A stretch of DNA of 27,296 nucleotides. It comes from a virus. The notes below the pieces were generated by a model. It ran no database searches. It was not told where the DNA came from and saw only the letters and a program-made list of their open reading frames with translations. This document shows, piece after piece, positions 10,872-18,499 of this stretch (position 1 is the stretch's first letter; every line of letters starts with the position of its first letter). A program made the position numbers and the translations under genes. The DNA lies in IMG/VR virus record IMGVR_UViG_3300030116_003278, positions 1-27,296 of that record; one strand, given 5' to 3'.

Positions 10872-11031
10872 GAAGGCTACAAAGCCTCAAATTAGTGTCA
10901 TGAGTGTTTTATTAGGTGAAATGCCAGATAGGTCTCCTGTGGTCAAAAATTCAGGAAAAAACCTAGTATCTGATCGTAGTGTCGCTAGGATTAATGACTA
11001 TCTAAAGGGTAATCAAAAAGATGACGCATGA
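10852..11031 (+). CDS. Small basic protein between zinc-knuckle protein and terminase
   Basis: I choose the internal ATG at 10852 (MKKKKIKKATK) over an earlier one at 10771, which would overlap the previous gene by 100 bases; the later start leaves only a 20-base overlap and has GGAG 12 bases before it. It encodes 59 residues: a basic N-terminus, a proline-containing centre (GEMPDRSPVVKN) and a short helix (SVARINDYLKG). Its stop overlaps the terminase start (ATGA). Not recognised. It is the gene nearest to where a small terminase would be, but it is too short to be a normal one. Confidence 0.55.
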   Translation: MKKKKIKKATKPQISVMSVLLGEMPDRSPVVKNSGKNLVSDRSVARINDYLKGNQKDDA

Positions 11032-12281
11032 ACACTATAACGATTCCCTATAAGCCTAGAGAATTACAACAACAAGTTCATAAGAACCTAAAACGATTTA
11101 ATGTATTAGTATGTCATAGACGTTTTGGTAAGACAGTGCTGACAGTCAATGAGCTGATCAAACGATGTCTCCAATGTCAATTACCACGACCACGATATTA
11201 TTATATCGCACCGACATACAGCATGGCGAAAAGAATAGCTTGGGATTATCTCAAGTATTACACTTCTGTTTTGCCGAATATGGATTATCACGAGACCGAA
11301 CTAAGAGCTGAACTCCCTAATGGAGGCAGAATACAATTACTCGGTTGTGAACGCCCTCAAACCTTAAAAGGACTCTATATCGATGGTGTAGTATTAGATG
11401 AGGTAGCCCAGATGCCACCAAAAATGTGGACTGAGGTCATACGACCTGCACTATCGGATAGAGAAGGGTTTATGATTGCTATTGGCACACCTGCTGGACA
11501 TAACGCTTTTTTCGACCTATATAATCATGGACTACATGATGATAACTGGTTTACTGCTAAATTTAAAGCGAGTGAAACGAAGGTCGTCAAAGAAGAAGAA
11601 TTAGCCGAAGCAAAAAAATTAATGCCTCCTGAAATATACGAGGCAGAATATGAATGTAGTTTTGAAAGCTCTGCAATCGGAGCTATATACTCACAAGGTC
11701 TAAATAAAGCCGAAGATGAGAGTCGTATAACAAAAGTACCTTATGATCCGACATTGAAGGTATCGACCTTTTGGGATTTAGGAATGGCAGATAAAACCTC
11801 AATATGGTTCTGTCAGCAAAAAGGCACAGCTATACACCTTATTGACTACTTTGAAGATAGTGGTGAATCCCTAGAATACTATGCCTCAATCCTACAAGAT
11901 CGAGGATATATTTACGACACACATTATCTACCTCACGATGCTAATGTCCGAGAGATCGGAACAGGTAAATCAAGAGTAGAAATCGCACAAAGTCTTGGCT
12001 TAACGACCAGTATTGTACCGAAGATGAGTATAGAAGATGGAATTAACGCAGTCAGAATGACGTTATCACGATGTTATTTTGACTTTGAAAAGACAAAAGA
12101 AGGATTAGATGCCCTCAGACAGTATCGATGGGCTGTAAACGACAAAGGCGAAAGCAAAAATAGACCACAGCACGACTGGACATCGCACAGTGCTGACGCA
12201 TTTCGCTATTTATGTACTGGATTACAGGAAACAAAGAACTGGTCTACACAAATTAATTATCCGAAGCTAGGAATTGTATAA
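11028..12281 (+). CDS. terL: Terminase large subunit
   Basis: A 417-residue DNA-packaging motor. The ATPase half shows a Walker A variant CHRRFGKT (29-36), Walker B GVVLDE (120-125) with D124 and E125, and the coupling motif GTP (153-155) in IAIGTPAGHN. The nuclease half has an RNase H-like fold with D250 (FWDLGMADKTSI), the HD pair at 303-304 and the closing HDWTSHSADAF segment (382-392), which supply the metal-binding acids. The protein cuts concatemeric DNA and pumps it into the procapsid through the portal encoded next. Length is normal to slightly short for the family. The start overlaps the previous stop (ATGA); the portal start overlaps its stop (TAATG). Confidence 0.95.
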   Translation: MNTITIPYKPRELQQQVHKNLKRFNVLVCHRRFGKTVLTVNELIKRCLQCQLPRPRYYYIAPTYSMAKRIAWDYLKYYTSVLPNMDYHETELRAELPNGGRIQLLGCERPQTLKGLYIDGVVLDEVAQMPPKMWTEVIRPALSDREGFMIAIGTPAGHNAFFDLYNHGLHDDNWFTAKFKASETKVVKEEELAEAKKLMPPEIYEAEYECSFESSAIGAIYSQGLNKAEDESRITKVPYDPTLKVSTFWDLGMADKTSIWFCQQKGTAIHLIDYFEDSGESLEYYASILQDRGYIYDTHYLPHDANVREIGTGKSRVEIAQSLGLTTSIVPKMSIEDGINAVRMTLSRCYFDFEKTKEGLDALRQYRWAVNDKGESKNRPQHDWTSHSADAFRYLCTGLQETKNWSTQINYPKLGIV

Positions 12282-14266
12282 TGAAATTAACGAAAGAAAG
12301 ATTAAAAGCACTTATATCGCAAGAAATAACAAACTCTCTTGGTTTTTATGGGGGTGAGTTATCTTCTCAGCGTAAAAATGCACTAAAATTTTACTTAGGA
12401 GAGCCTTTAGGTAACGAAGTAGAAGGTCAATCACAAGTAAGATCACAAGATGTACTCGAAGTAGTCGAAAGCATACTTCCAAGTATGATGAGAATCTTCA
12501 CACAGGGCGAAAGTATTGTCAGATTTGAACCTCAAAAGCCTGAAGATGTCGCTTACGCAGAACAATCATCAGATTACATTAACCATATCTTCAACAAAGA
12601 CAATAATGGCTATCAAATCTTGCACACAATGTTCAAAGATGCCCTTATTTCTAAAAATGGCTTCGTCAAATACTATTGGAAAACAGACAAAGAGCAAAAA
12701 CAAGAGTCTTATGAGAATTTAACCACTGCTGAGTACCAAGCACTACTTGCAGATCCTGAAGTAGAGGTTGTAGAGGTCGAAGATACTGGGAATGAACTTG
12801 ATATTGCTGGACAAGACTTTACGGAACAAACTTACAACGTCACTGTAAAGCGTGTCAAAGAATATGGTCGTGTTTGTATTGAGAATGTAGCACCTGAAAG
12901 TATTTTAGTTAGTAAAACAGCAAACAGTTTAGAAGATTGTAACTTTATTGGACAACGAGTTTTTAAAACAAGATCAGAATTAATCAGTATGGGTTTTGAC
13001 AAGAAGATTGTCAATGAACTACCAGTAGCTGATGAAGAAATTTATAATACAGAGGCTGTCACAAGAAGGTCGTATGACGATGAGACGATGCCTCAGGAAT
13101 ATCAAAACATTGATCCTTTACTGACACGAGTATCAGTCATTGATTGTTACATGAAGTGTGATTACGATAACGATGGAATTGCAGAACTAAGACACATCGT
13201 AGTGGGTGGATCAGCACCCAATGCTTATCACATCTTAGAGAATGAACCTATAGAGCAAATACCTTTTGCGATGGTTACAGCTATCCCTATGCCACATAGG
13301 TTTTATGGCTTATCTATCTATGATTTAATTGGCGATGTGCAAGAGATTAAGACTACCCTTTTAAGGCAAACTCTTAATAACGCCTATCTACAAAACAATG
13401 CTAGAACTGTAGTTGTAGATGGACAAGCAAACATAGACGATCTCCTTACTTCAAGAGCTGGGGGGATAGTACGAGTTAAATCCCCTAACGCAGTAACCCC
13501 CCTCGCTTCTCCTAACTTTATGAGTCAAGGTTTAGCGATGCTAGATAAAGTAGATACTATTAGAGAGTCAAGATCAGGTGTTTCAAAAGTTCAAATGGGC
13601 TTAGACTCAGATCAAATTAATAAATCACACACAACTGCAACTAGCACTAATGTGATGATGAACGCATCGACACAACGAATTGAACTCTATGCAAGAAACT
13701 TTAGTGAAGGTATTAAAAGAATGTTTCAAGGTATCTTGACATTAGTTTGCAAGTATCAAGATCAAGAAAGAATTATTAAGTTAAGAAATAAATTTGTACC
13801 GATGAACCCTAGAGAATGGGTAGATCGTTACAACGCAACAGTACAAGTTGGACTAGGCACAGGATCACAAGATCAACGACTAGAAGTATTAGGTCGTGTA
13901 TTAGCAGTGCAAGAAAAATTAATCGGTGCTGGTGGTATGGGTATTGTCGATCCACAAAAAATTTATAACACCCTAGAGAAATATTTAGAAAACGCTGGTT
14001 ACAAAGATGCTTCTCAGTTCTTTAATAATCCAGCAGTCAATCCACCTAGACCACAACAAAGAAAACCTGATCCAGCAATACAACTAGCTCAAGCAGATTT
14101 ACAAAGACAACAAGCAAAAGATCAAGCTGAATTACAATTAAAAGCACAAAAACTTGAACTCGATCAACAAAAATTAGCATCACAATTAATTAAAGAAGAT
14201 GATGCAAAAGAGTCACAAAAAGAAAAACTAGCAACACAAATATTACAGCAAGGAATTAAAAGATAA
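12281..14266 (+). CDS. P22-type portal protein
   Basis: A 661-residue protein. The N-terminal part has the features of P22-like portals: LEVVESILPSMMRIF (59-73), FTQGESIVRFEP, and YQILHTMFKDALISKNGFVKY near 111-131. The acidic loop DYDNDGIAELRHI follows in the wing. After the crown region (MMNASTQRIELYARN) the last 80 residues are a Gln/Lys-rich helical barrel. Twelve copies form the ring through which DNA enters and leaves, and to which terminase, adaptor and nozzle attach. The size matches P22 gp1-like members rather than the shorter HK97 type, agreeing with the rest of this module. Confidence 0.93.
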   Translation: MKLTKERLKALISQEITNSLGFYGGELSSQRKNALKFYLGEPLGNEVEGQSQVRSQDVLEVVESILPSMMRIFTQGESIVRFEPQKPEDVAYAEQSSDYINHIFNKDNNGYQILHTMFKDALISKNGFVKYYWKTDKEQKQESYENLTTAEYQALLADPEVEVVEVEDTGNELDIAGQDFTEQTYNVTVKRVKEYGRVCIENVAPESILVSKTANSLEDCNFIGQRVFKTRSELISMGFDKKIVNELPVADEEIYNTEAVTRRSYDDETMPQEYQNIDPLLTRVSVIDCYMKCDYDNDGIAELRHIVVGGSAPNAYHILENEPIEQIPFAMVTAIPMPHRFYGLSIYDLIGDVQEIKTTLLRQTLNNAYLQNNARTVVVDGQANIDDLLTSRAGGIVRVKSPNAVTPLASPNFMSQGLAMLDKVDTIRESRSGVSKVQMGLDSDQINKSHTTATSTNVMMNASTQRIELYARNFSEGIKRMFQGILTLVCKYQDQERIIKLRNKFVPMNPREWVDRYNATVQVGLGTGSQDQRLEVLGRVLAVQEKLIGAGGMGIVDPQKIYNTLEKYLENAGYKDASQFFNNPAVNPPRPQQRKPDPAIQLAQADLQRQQAKDQAELQLKAQKLELDQQKLASQLIKEDDAKESQKEKLATQILQQGIKR

Positions 14267-15186
14267 TGGCAACCCCTAATATGCCTTCTTCGGCACAAGA
14301 TGTAATTAATAATTTTTTATCAGGCGGATATGGTAGTCAAGCACAGGCTAACCCCTACAGAGTAGATGTCGATCCTTTTCGACCACCTGTTTCTGATACA
14401 CCTGACGAAGATGATAAATCACCGACAGATCCTTGTCCTGAAGGTTATATTTATGATCCAGTAATTAAAAGTTGTGTTCCTATTGAGCAAGGATCAAGTG
14501 ATAGACCTGATGAACCAGATCGTGAACAAATGATGTTCGAACAAATGAAAAAAGATCCTACAACAGGATTTGGTGCATCAAATATTTTAGATGATTACAT
14601 TACTGAAGGATTAGGACAAGGTACATTTTTAAAATTTGATCCTAATGTTGGAAAACCAAACATACCTTTATTTCCATTAGCAAGTGCTGGTTTAGGATTT
14701 TTAGATACAGTATTTGGTGGTGATAAAAGAAGATTAAATACATACAATGAAGCACTAAAATTTATGGAAGATAATGCCTATGGTCAATCTATAGGTAATG
14801 ATTTATTTAAAATATTTACACCAACAGAGTATTATAGAAAAACATCAGGTAGTCTATTAAATCCTCAAGTGCCAAGAACCCCTCAAGGTCAAAATGTAAC
14901 TGTAGGAGAAGCTGTTGAAGCTGTAATTAATCAACAAAAAGATGGAAGCTATCCAACTGCTGAAGGAACTGGTAGTGGTAAAATAGCAGAAGATTTAACA
15001 GGTGGTTTGTTATATACAACTCCTTTAACATCAGTAGATTCTAGTGGTAATAGAACTAGAAACGATGATGCTTACAGAGCAGCAATAGCTAGAAACATAG
15101 AACGAAACAAAAAGAATTTTGGCTCTAGTGGTTTTTCTATGAACGTAGGTGGTACTGGTATGGCAGGATTTACTCGTGGCAGATAA
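14266..15186 (+). CDS. Virion-associated hypothetical protein (CPEGYIYDP motif)
   Basis: A 306-residue protein of low-complexity character. Near residue 57 it carries PCPEGYIYDPVIKSCVP, a small Cys-paired motif that recurs in marine phage structural proteins. The centre has a Gly/Leu-rich hydrophobic stretch (FPLASAGLGFLDTVFGG, about 134-150). The C-terminus is Gly-rich and ends GR. AAGGAATT precedes the start. The place between portal and scaffold suggests an internal or head-decorating virion protein, but that is inference; no enzyme motif is seen. Confidence 0.7.
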   Translation: MATPNMPSSAQDVINNFLSGGYGSQAQANPYRVDVDPFRPPVSDTPDEDDKSPTDPCPEGYIYDPVIKSCVPIEQGSSDRPDEPDREQMMFEQMKKDPTTGFGASNILDDYITEGLGQGTFLKFDPNVGKPNIPLFPLASAGLGFLDTVFGGDKRRLNTYNEALKFMEDNAYGQSIGNDLFKIFTPTEYYRKTSGSLLNPQVPRTPQGQNVTVGEAVEAVINQQKDGSYPTAEGTGSGKIAEDLTGGLLYTTPLTSVDSSGNRTRNDDAYRAAIARNIERNKKNFGSSGFSMNVGGTGMAGFTRGR

Positions 15187-15406
15187 TGAAATTAAAAGAA
15201 GCCAACAAGCTAAAGACATATTAGAAAACCCTATCTTTGTAGAAGCAGTACAAAAAGTTAGAACAGAGTTACACAATGAGTGGTTAAACTCTGATCCAAA
15301 AGATTCAGAACAACGAGAAAACATTTTTGTCATGAGAAGAATGTTAGAAGTTGTCTTGATGCAAATACAATCAGTCATGGAAACAGGCAAGATTGTAAAA
15401 AAATAA
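15176..15406 (+). CDS. Small helical protein before the scaffold
   Basis: I use the GTG at 15176, which overlaps the previous stop and gives a family-like beginning (ADNEIKRSQQAKDILENPIF), rather than an ATG nine codons earlier. It encodes 76 residues, all helical, ending METGKIVKK. Podovirus genomes of this type regularly carry such an 80-residue protein with the pattern ExLxNPxFxEA near its start and VMETGKxx at its end, between portal and scaffold. Its role in head assembly is unknown. Confidence 0.75.
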   Translation: MADNEIKRSQQAKDILENPIFVEAVQKVRTELHNEWLNSDPKDSEQRENIFVMRRMLEVVLMQIQSVMETGKIVKK

Positions 15407-15420
15407 CAGGAGAAATATAA

Positions 15421-16458
15421 ATGGCAGAACAACCAGTAATGGATTCTGCAACAGAAACTCTCAGTGAATCTGTTGCACCAACGCCCAAGTCTCTCAATCA
15501 AGGAGAGGCGGCTGAAGCCCTGAAGAACTTACTTAATACGGAAGCCTCTAAGACTCAGGAAACAGCAAGTGAAGATTCAACAAAAGAGGTAAGCGACTCG
15601 GAAACGAATATCGAAGATGCTTTTGACGATGATGAACTAATCGATCACATTGAAGATGAACAACCATCTGAAAATAGTCAGGAACTTTATAAAGTTGTTG
15701 TCGATGGACAAGAACAAGAAGTCACCCTTGATGAACTCATGAAAGGTTATTCTCGACAAAGTGATTATACTCGTAAAACCGAAAAACTATCGCAAGATAG
15801 AAAGAGTGTAGAAGAATTAAAAAATGAATACACTAGGCAGAACGAGGAGGCTAAAATCAAAAGAGATCAATACGAAAAGCAATTACAAGTATTGTCCGAA
15901 CAATTAAAACAAGCTGAACCTAGTAAGGCAGATTTAGATAATCTTTATGAAAACGATCCAGCAGAGTATGTTCGTATAAAAGCAGAACAAGATCGAAGGA
16001 AAGAATTAATAGAGAAAGCTAATCAAGAGCAAGAAAGAATACAGGCTGAAAAACAAGAGGAGCAAACAAAACAATACAATGCTTATCTTGAACAGCAAAG
16101 ACAACTTCTTACTCAGAAATTGCCTATTTACGCTGACAAAGAAAAAGGAGCGGAGTTTACAAAGAATTTAGTAAACTATGCCAAAGAGATTGGTTATACA
16201 GACCAAGAAATAAATATGTTAGTAGATCATAGATCCGTTATTATGTTAGCCAATGCTTATCGTTACGATAAGTTAAAAAAAGCTAACCTGAAAAATAAAA
16301 AAGTAACAAAGGTATCTAAGGTCGTTAGTTCATCTAGTGCTAAAGTTCAAGACGATAATGAAGTTGCAAAGCGATTGAAATCTAAAAAAGCAAATCTTAG
16401 AAAGACAGGAAAAGTAAATGACGCTGTTTCTGTTTTACAAGAATTGTATTCTCAATAA
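15421..16458 (+). CDS. Scaffolding protein
   Basis: A 345-residue, strongly acidic then helical protein with a textbook AGGAGAAATATAA ribosome-binding site. Residues 1-88 are disordered and Glu/Asp/Ser-rich. Residues 90-120 contain YKVVVDGQEQEVTLDEL and GYSRQSDYTRKT, the signature of the podovirus scaffold family. Residues 120-230 are a long coiled coil (many Gln, Glu, Lys), and the basic C-terminus should bind the capsid protein. It would guide procapsid assembly and then leave. Its place just ahead of the capsid gene is typical. Confidence 0.9.
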   Translation: MAEQPVMDSATETLSESVAPTPKSLNQGEAAEALKNLLNTEASKTQETASEDSTKEVSDSETNIEDAFDDDELIDHIEDEQPSENSQELYKVVVDGQEQEVTLDELMKGYSRQSDYTRKTEKLSQDRKSVEELKNEYTRQNEEAKIKRDQYEKQLQVLSEQLKQAEPSKADLDNLYENDPAEYVRIKAEQDRRKELIEKANQEQERIQAEKQEEQTKQYNAYLEQQRQLLTQKLPIYADKEKGAEFTKNLVNYAKEIGYTDQEINMLVDHRSVIMLANAYRYDKLKKANLKNKKVTKVSKVVSSSSAKVQDDNEVAKRLKSKKANLRKTGKVNDAVSVLQELYSQ

Positions 16459-16482
16459 CAACAACATAGAAAGGAATAAGTA

Positions 16483-17145
16483 ATGGCACAACCAACCAAT
16501 ACTTTTGATACCTATGATGGTGCAAACTCTATAAGAGAAGATTTAGCTGATGTAATTTACAATATTTCACCGACTGAAACTCCTTTTATGAGTAACGCAT
16601 CAAAAGGTACAGCAACAAACACACTATACGAATGGCAGACAGACTCACTAGCTGATGCTGCTGCAAACGCACAAATCGAAGGTGATGACTACACAGGTGA
16701 TGCAAGAACTGCAACTGTTAGACTTAACAACTACACCCAAATCTCTGCAAAAGCAGTAACTATTTCTGGTACTGACGATGCAGTGGATAACGCAGGAATG
16801 AGTACCCAGATGGCGTACCAGTTAGCGAAGATGGGTAAAGAACTTAAGCGAGACATGGAAAGAGCATTAGTAGGAGTCGAAAATGCAAAAGTCGCTGGTA
16901 ACGCATCAACTGCAAGAGAAACAGCATCTGTTGGAACATGGTATGGTGGTAACAAACCAGGTACATCTTCTGCCGCTGGTAACTTCTCAACTAATGGTTC
17001 ACCATCAGCAACTCCTGCTGGTACAGGTGCAACAGCAATCGCTGGTGGTACTAACAGAACCTTTACAGAGGCACTATTAAAAGCTGGTCTTTTAAAAGCC
17101 TTTGAATTAGGTGGAGAGCCTGAGACAGTAATGAAAAACTGGTGA
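16483..17145 (+). CDS. Major capsid protein (DUF5309/SU10-type), truncated by a break at its 3' end
   Basis: A 220-residue frame beginning NTFDTYDGANSIREDLADVI and continuing SPTETPFMSNASKGTA, LYEWQTDSLA and TQISAKAVTISGTDDAV, all characteristic of the SU10-type capsid family (HK97 fold). AAAGGAATAAGTA precedes the start. The frame reaches the conserved FELGGEPETVM and then stops after four non-family residues (KNW, TGA at 17143-17145). Family members are usually above 300 residues, so most of the C-terminal P-domain is missing. The family's last residues do appear just downstream in the +1 frame (17135-17233). As written this gene cannot give a working capsid protein. Confidence 0.9.
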   Translation: MAQPTNTFDTYDGANSIREDLADVIYNISPTETPFMSNASKGTATNTLYEWQTDSLADAAANAQIEGDDYTGDARTATVRLNNYTQISAKAVTISGTDDAVDNAGMSTQMAYQLAKMGKELKRDMERALVGVENAKVAGNASTARETASVGTWYGGNKPGTSSAAGNFSTNGSPSATPAGTGATAIAGGTNRTFTEALLKAGLLKAFELGGEPETVMKNW

Positions 17146-17233
17146 CTCTGACAAGAAGTTGCTCTTAGCTGAGTATGCTTTATGTGCAAAAGCACCAAAC
17201 GCAAACTACGGAATATTTAACTTAACTGCATAA
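17135..17233 (+). pseudogene. Out-of-frame C-terminal remnant of the major capsid protein
   Basis: Read in the +1 frame relative to the capsid ORF, these bases give KTGDSDKKLLLAEYAL and then NYGIFNLTA before TAA at 17231-17233. KTGDSDK-LL-EYxL is the conserved ending of SU10-type capsid proteins. It has no start of its own and begins exactly where the main frame goes wrong. Therefore a segment between GGEPETVM and KTGDSDK has been lost, and the lost length must be 2 modulo 3. Confidence 0.85.
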
Positions 17234-17253
17234 TTATTTGTAGTCAAAGGACT

Positions 17254-17277
17254 GGGGGTGTTTAATGCACCCCCTTT
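17254..17277 (+). terminator. Hairpin after the major capsid gene
   Basis: GGGGGTG (17254-17260) and CACCCCC (17268-17274) form a perfect seven-base GC-rich stem with a seven-base loop, followed by TTT. It stands 20 bases after the real capsid stop. A hairpin here is common in phages, where it partly terminates or protects the abundant capsid message. Confidence 0.75.
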
Positions 17278-17295
17278 ACATATAGAGAGGAAAAA

Positions 17296-17517
17296 ATGGC
17301 AATATTTACAAACAAAAAACATACATCAAGGTTGTTTAAGGTTGTAGAAAACGCAAAGAAATCAGACCAAATGATTTCTAAAGGCGATGGTAAAAAACAA
17401 TCTAAGCAAACATCTATGGGTGATCGTAAATACGATCCAATGTTAAGCATTTCAGGTAATCAAGGTTTATCCATGAAAGACACAATAGATGCGATGATAG
17501 CTAAAGCGATAAAGTAA
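17296..17517 (+). CDS. Small basic hypothetical protein downstream of capsid
   Basis: A 73-residue, Lys/Gln/Ser-rich protein with GAGAGGAAAA just before the ATG. It contains DRKYDPMLSISGNQGLS near residues 44-60 and a helix at the end. It may be a small head protein or decoration factor, given its place after the capsid gene; nothing in it identifies a family. The stop overlaps the next start (TAATG). Confidence 0.6.
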   Translation: MAIFTNKKHTSRLFKVVENAKKSDQMISKGDGKKQSKQTSMGDRKYDPMLSISGNQGLSMKDTIDAMIAKAIK

Positions 17518-17870
17518 TGGCAAAAAAATTCTCACTTAACGATCCTAACGATCAATCATCAGTTAAAACAAATCTTATAGTTGATGAAGCTGAGAATAAA
17601 TATCATATTGAAAACTACCAAGATCAGGCAACTATCAAAGAAATCTTAGATGCTAATAAAAAAGCACAAAACGAAGGTGCATATAAAGCAAAAGCATTAG
17701 AACATGAAAAAGGATATCGTGTTGCTAGACTGCCAAACATTGTAGTTCATCAATTAGCTAAACAAGGCATCTTAAATTACAATGGAAAAGTTTTAGATAA
17801 GACTAGATTTTTTCGTTGGTTAAACGACTCTGATAACAGACATTTTAGAATATATACAGGTAACTTATAA
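17517..17870 (+). CDS. Conserved hypothetical virion-region protein
   Basis: A 117-residue protein joined at both ends by TAATG overlaps. The second half reads GYRVARLPNIVVHQLAKQGI and then TRFFRWLNDSDNRHFRIYTG. A protein with the pattern xYRxVxxxPxxVxxxxxxxGI...RWLNDxDNxxFRT is found at this position, between capsid and adaptor genes, in many podovirus-like genomes of this kind. The function is unknown; a head or neck role follows from position. Confidence 0.75.
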   Translation: MAKKFSLNDPNDQSSVKTNLIVDEAENKYHIENYQDQATIKEILDANKKAQNEGAYKAKALEHEKGYRVARLPNIVVHQLAKQGILNYNGKVLDKTRFFRWLNDSDNRHFRIYTGNL

Positions 17871-18499
17871 TGGCATTAGACACATACTCCAATTTAAAAA
17901 CTACTATTGCGAACTATCTCAATAGAAGTGATCTCACTGCATACTTAGGTGATTTTATTACTTTGACTGAGGCTAGACTCAATAGAGAGTTGCGAGTTAG
18001 AGAAATGGTAAACACTGATACTTCCACAACAACAGTTGCTGGTACACAAAGTTATTCTCTGCCTACAGGATATTTAGAGGCAACTACTGTTATATATCAA
18101 AGCAACCCTTATTGTACTTTAAGATTTATGAGTAATACAGATTTTTACAATAAATATAATACGAGTCAAACAAGCGGTAAACCGACATATTTTACTATAG
18201 TGGGATCTAACATATTGTTAGGTATAGCACCTGACAGTGCTACAACCTTGCAAATAAACTATTACAAAACAATATCGGCATTATCAGACGACAATACAAC
18301 AAATACAATATTAACTAATTATCCTGAGTTGTATTTATATGGTTCACTGGCTGAGTCAGCACCATTTATTATGCAAGATGAAAGGATAAATACTTGGGCA
18401 ACTCTGTATAAAGAAGCATTAAAAAATGCAAACGAAACTTCATCACGAGGATCTACTACATCATCACCATTACAGATGTCCACACCACAGGTGGCTTAG
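17870..18499 (+). CDS. SU10-type adaptor (head-to-tail connector) protein
   Basis: A 209-residue protein. It begins with a helical part (YSNLKTTIANYLNRSDL, then DFITLTEARLNRELRVREM) followed by beta-rich sequence (TQSYSLPTGYLEATTVIY; INYYKTISALS) and a C-terminal helix (YKEALKNANE). This arrangement is that of the SU10 adaptor family, which binds the portal ring and connects it to the nozzle. The gene order portal, scaffold, capsid, adaptor, nozzle supports this. The identification is by recognisable motifs, not by alignment. Confidence 0.82.
   Translation: MALDTYSNLKTTIANYLNRSDLTAYLGDFITLTEARLNRELRVREMVNTDTSTTTVAGTQSYSLPTGYLEATTVIYQSNPYCTLRFMSNTDFYNKYNTSQTSGKPTYFTIVGSNILLGIAPDSATTLQINYYKTISALSDDNTTNTILTNYPELYLYGSLAESAPFIMQDERINTWATLYKEALKNANETSSRGSTTSSPLQMSTPQVA

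Noticed and set aside
13501-13509. A second CCTCGCTT on the plus strand
   Set aside because: It lies inside portal codons in no hairpin that I can see. It is noted because it shows that this eight-base word can occur by chance.
15031-15501. 156-residue minus-strand ORF
   Set aside because: Runs antisense across three well-supported plus-strand genes.
17131-17145. Programmed frameshift producing a full capsid protein
   Set aside because: The remnant is in the +1 frame with no known slippery arrangement, and a shift could not restore the missing family segment of several dozen residues between the two motifs.
16731-17204. 157-residue minus-strand ORF
   Set aside because: Antisense shadow of the capsid gene; composition follows the complementary codons and it has no ribosome-binding site or family features.
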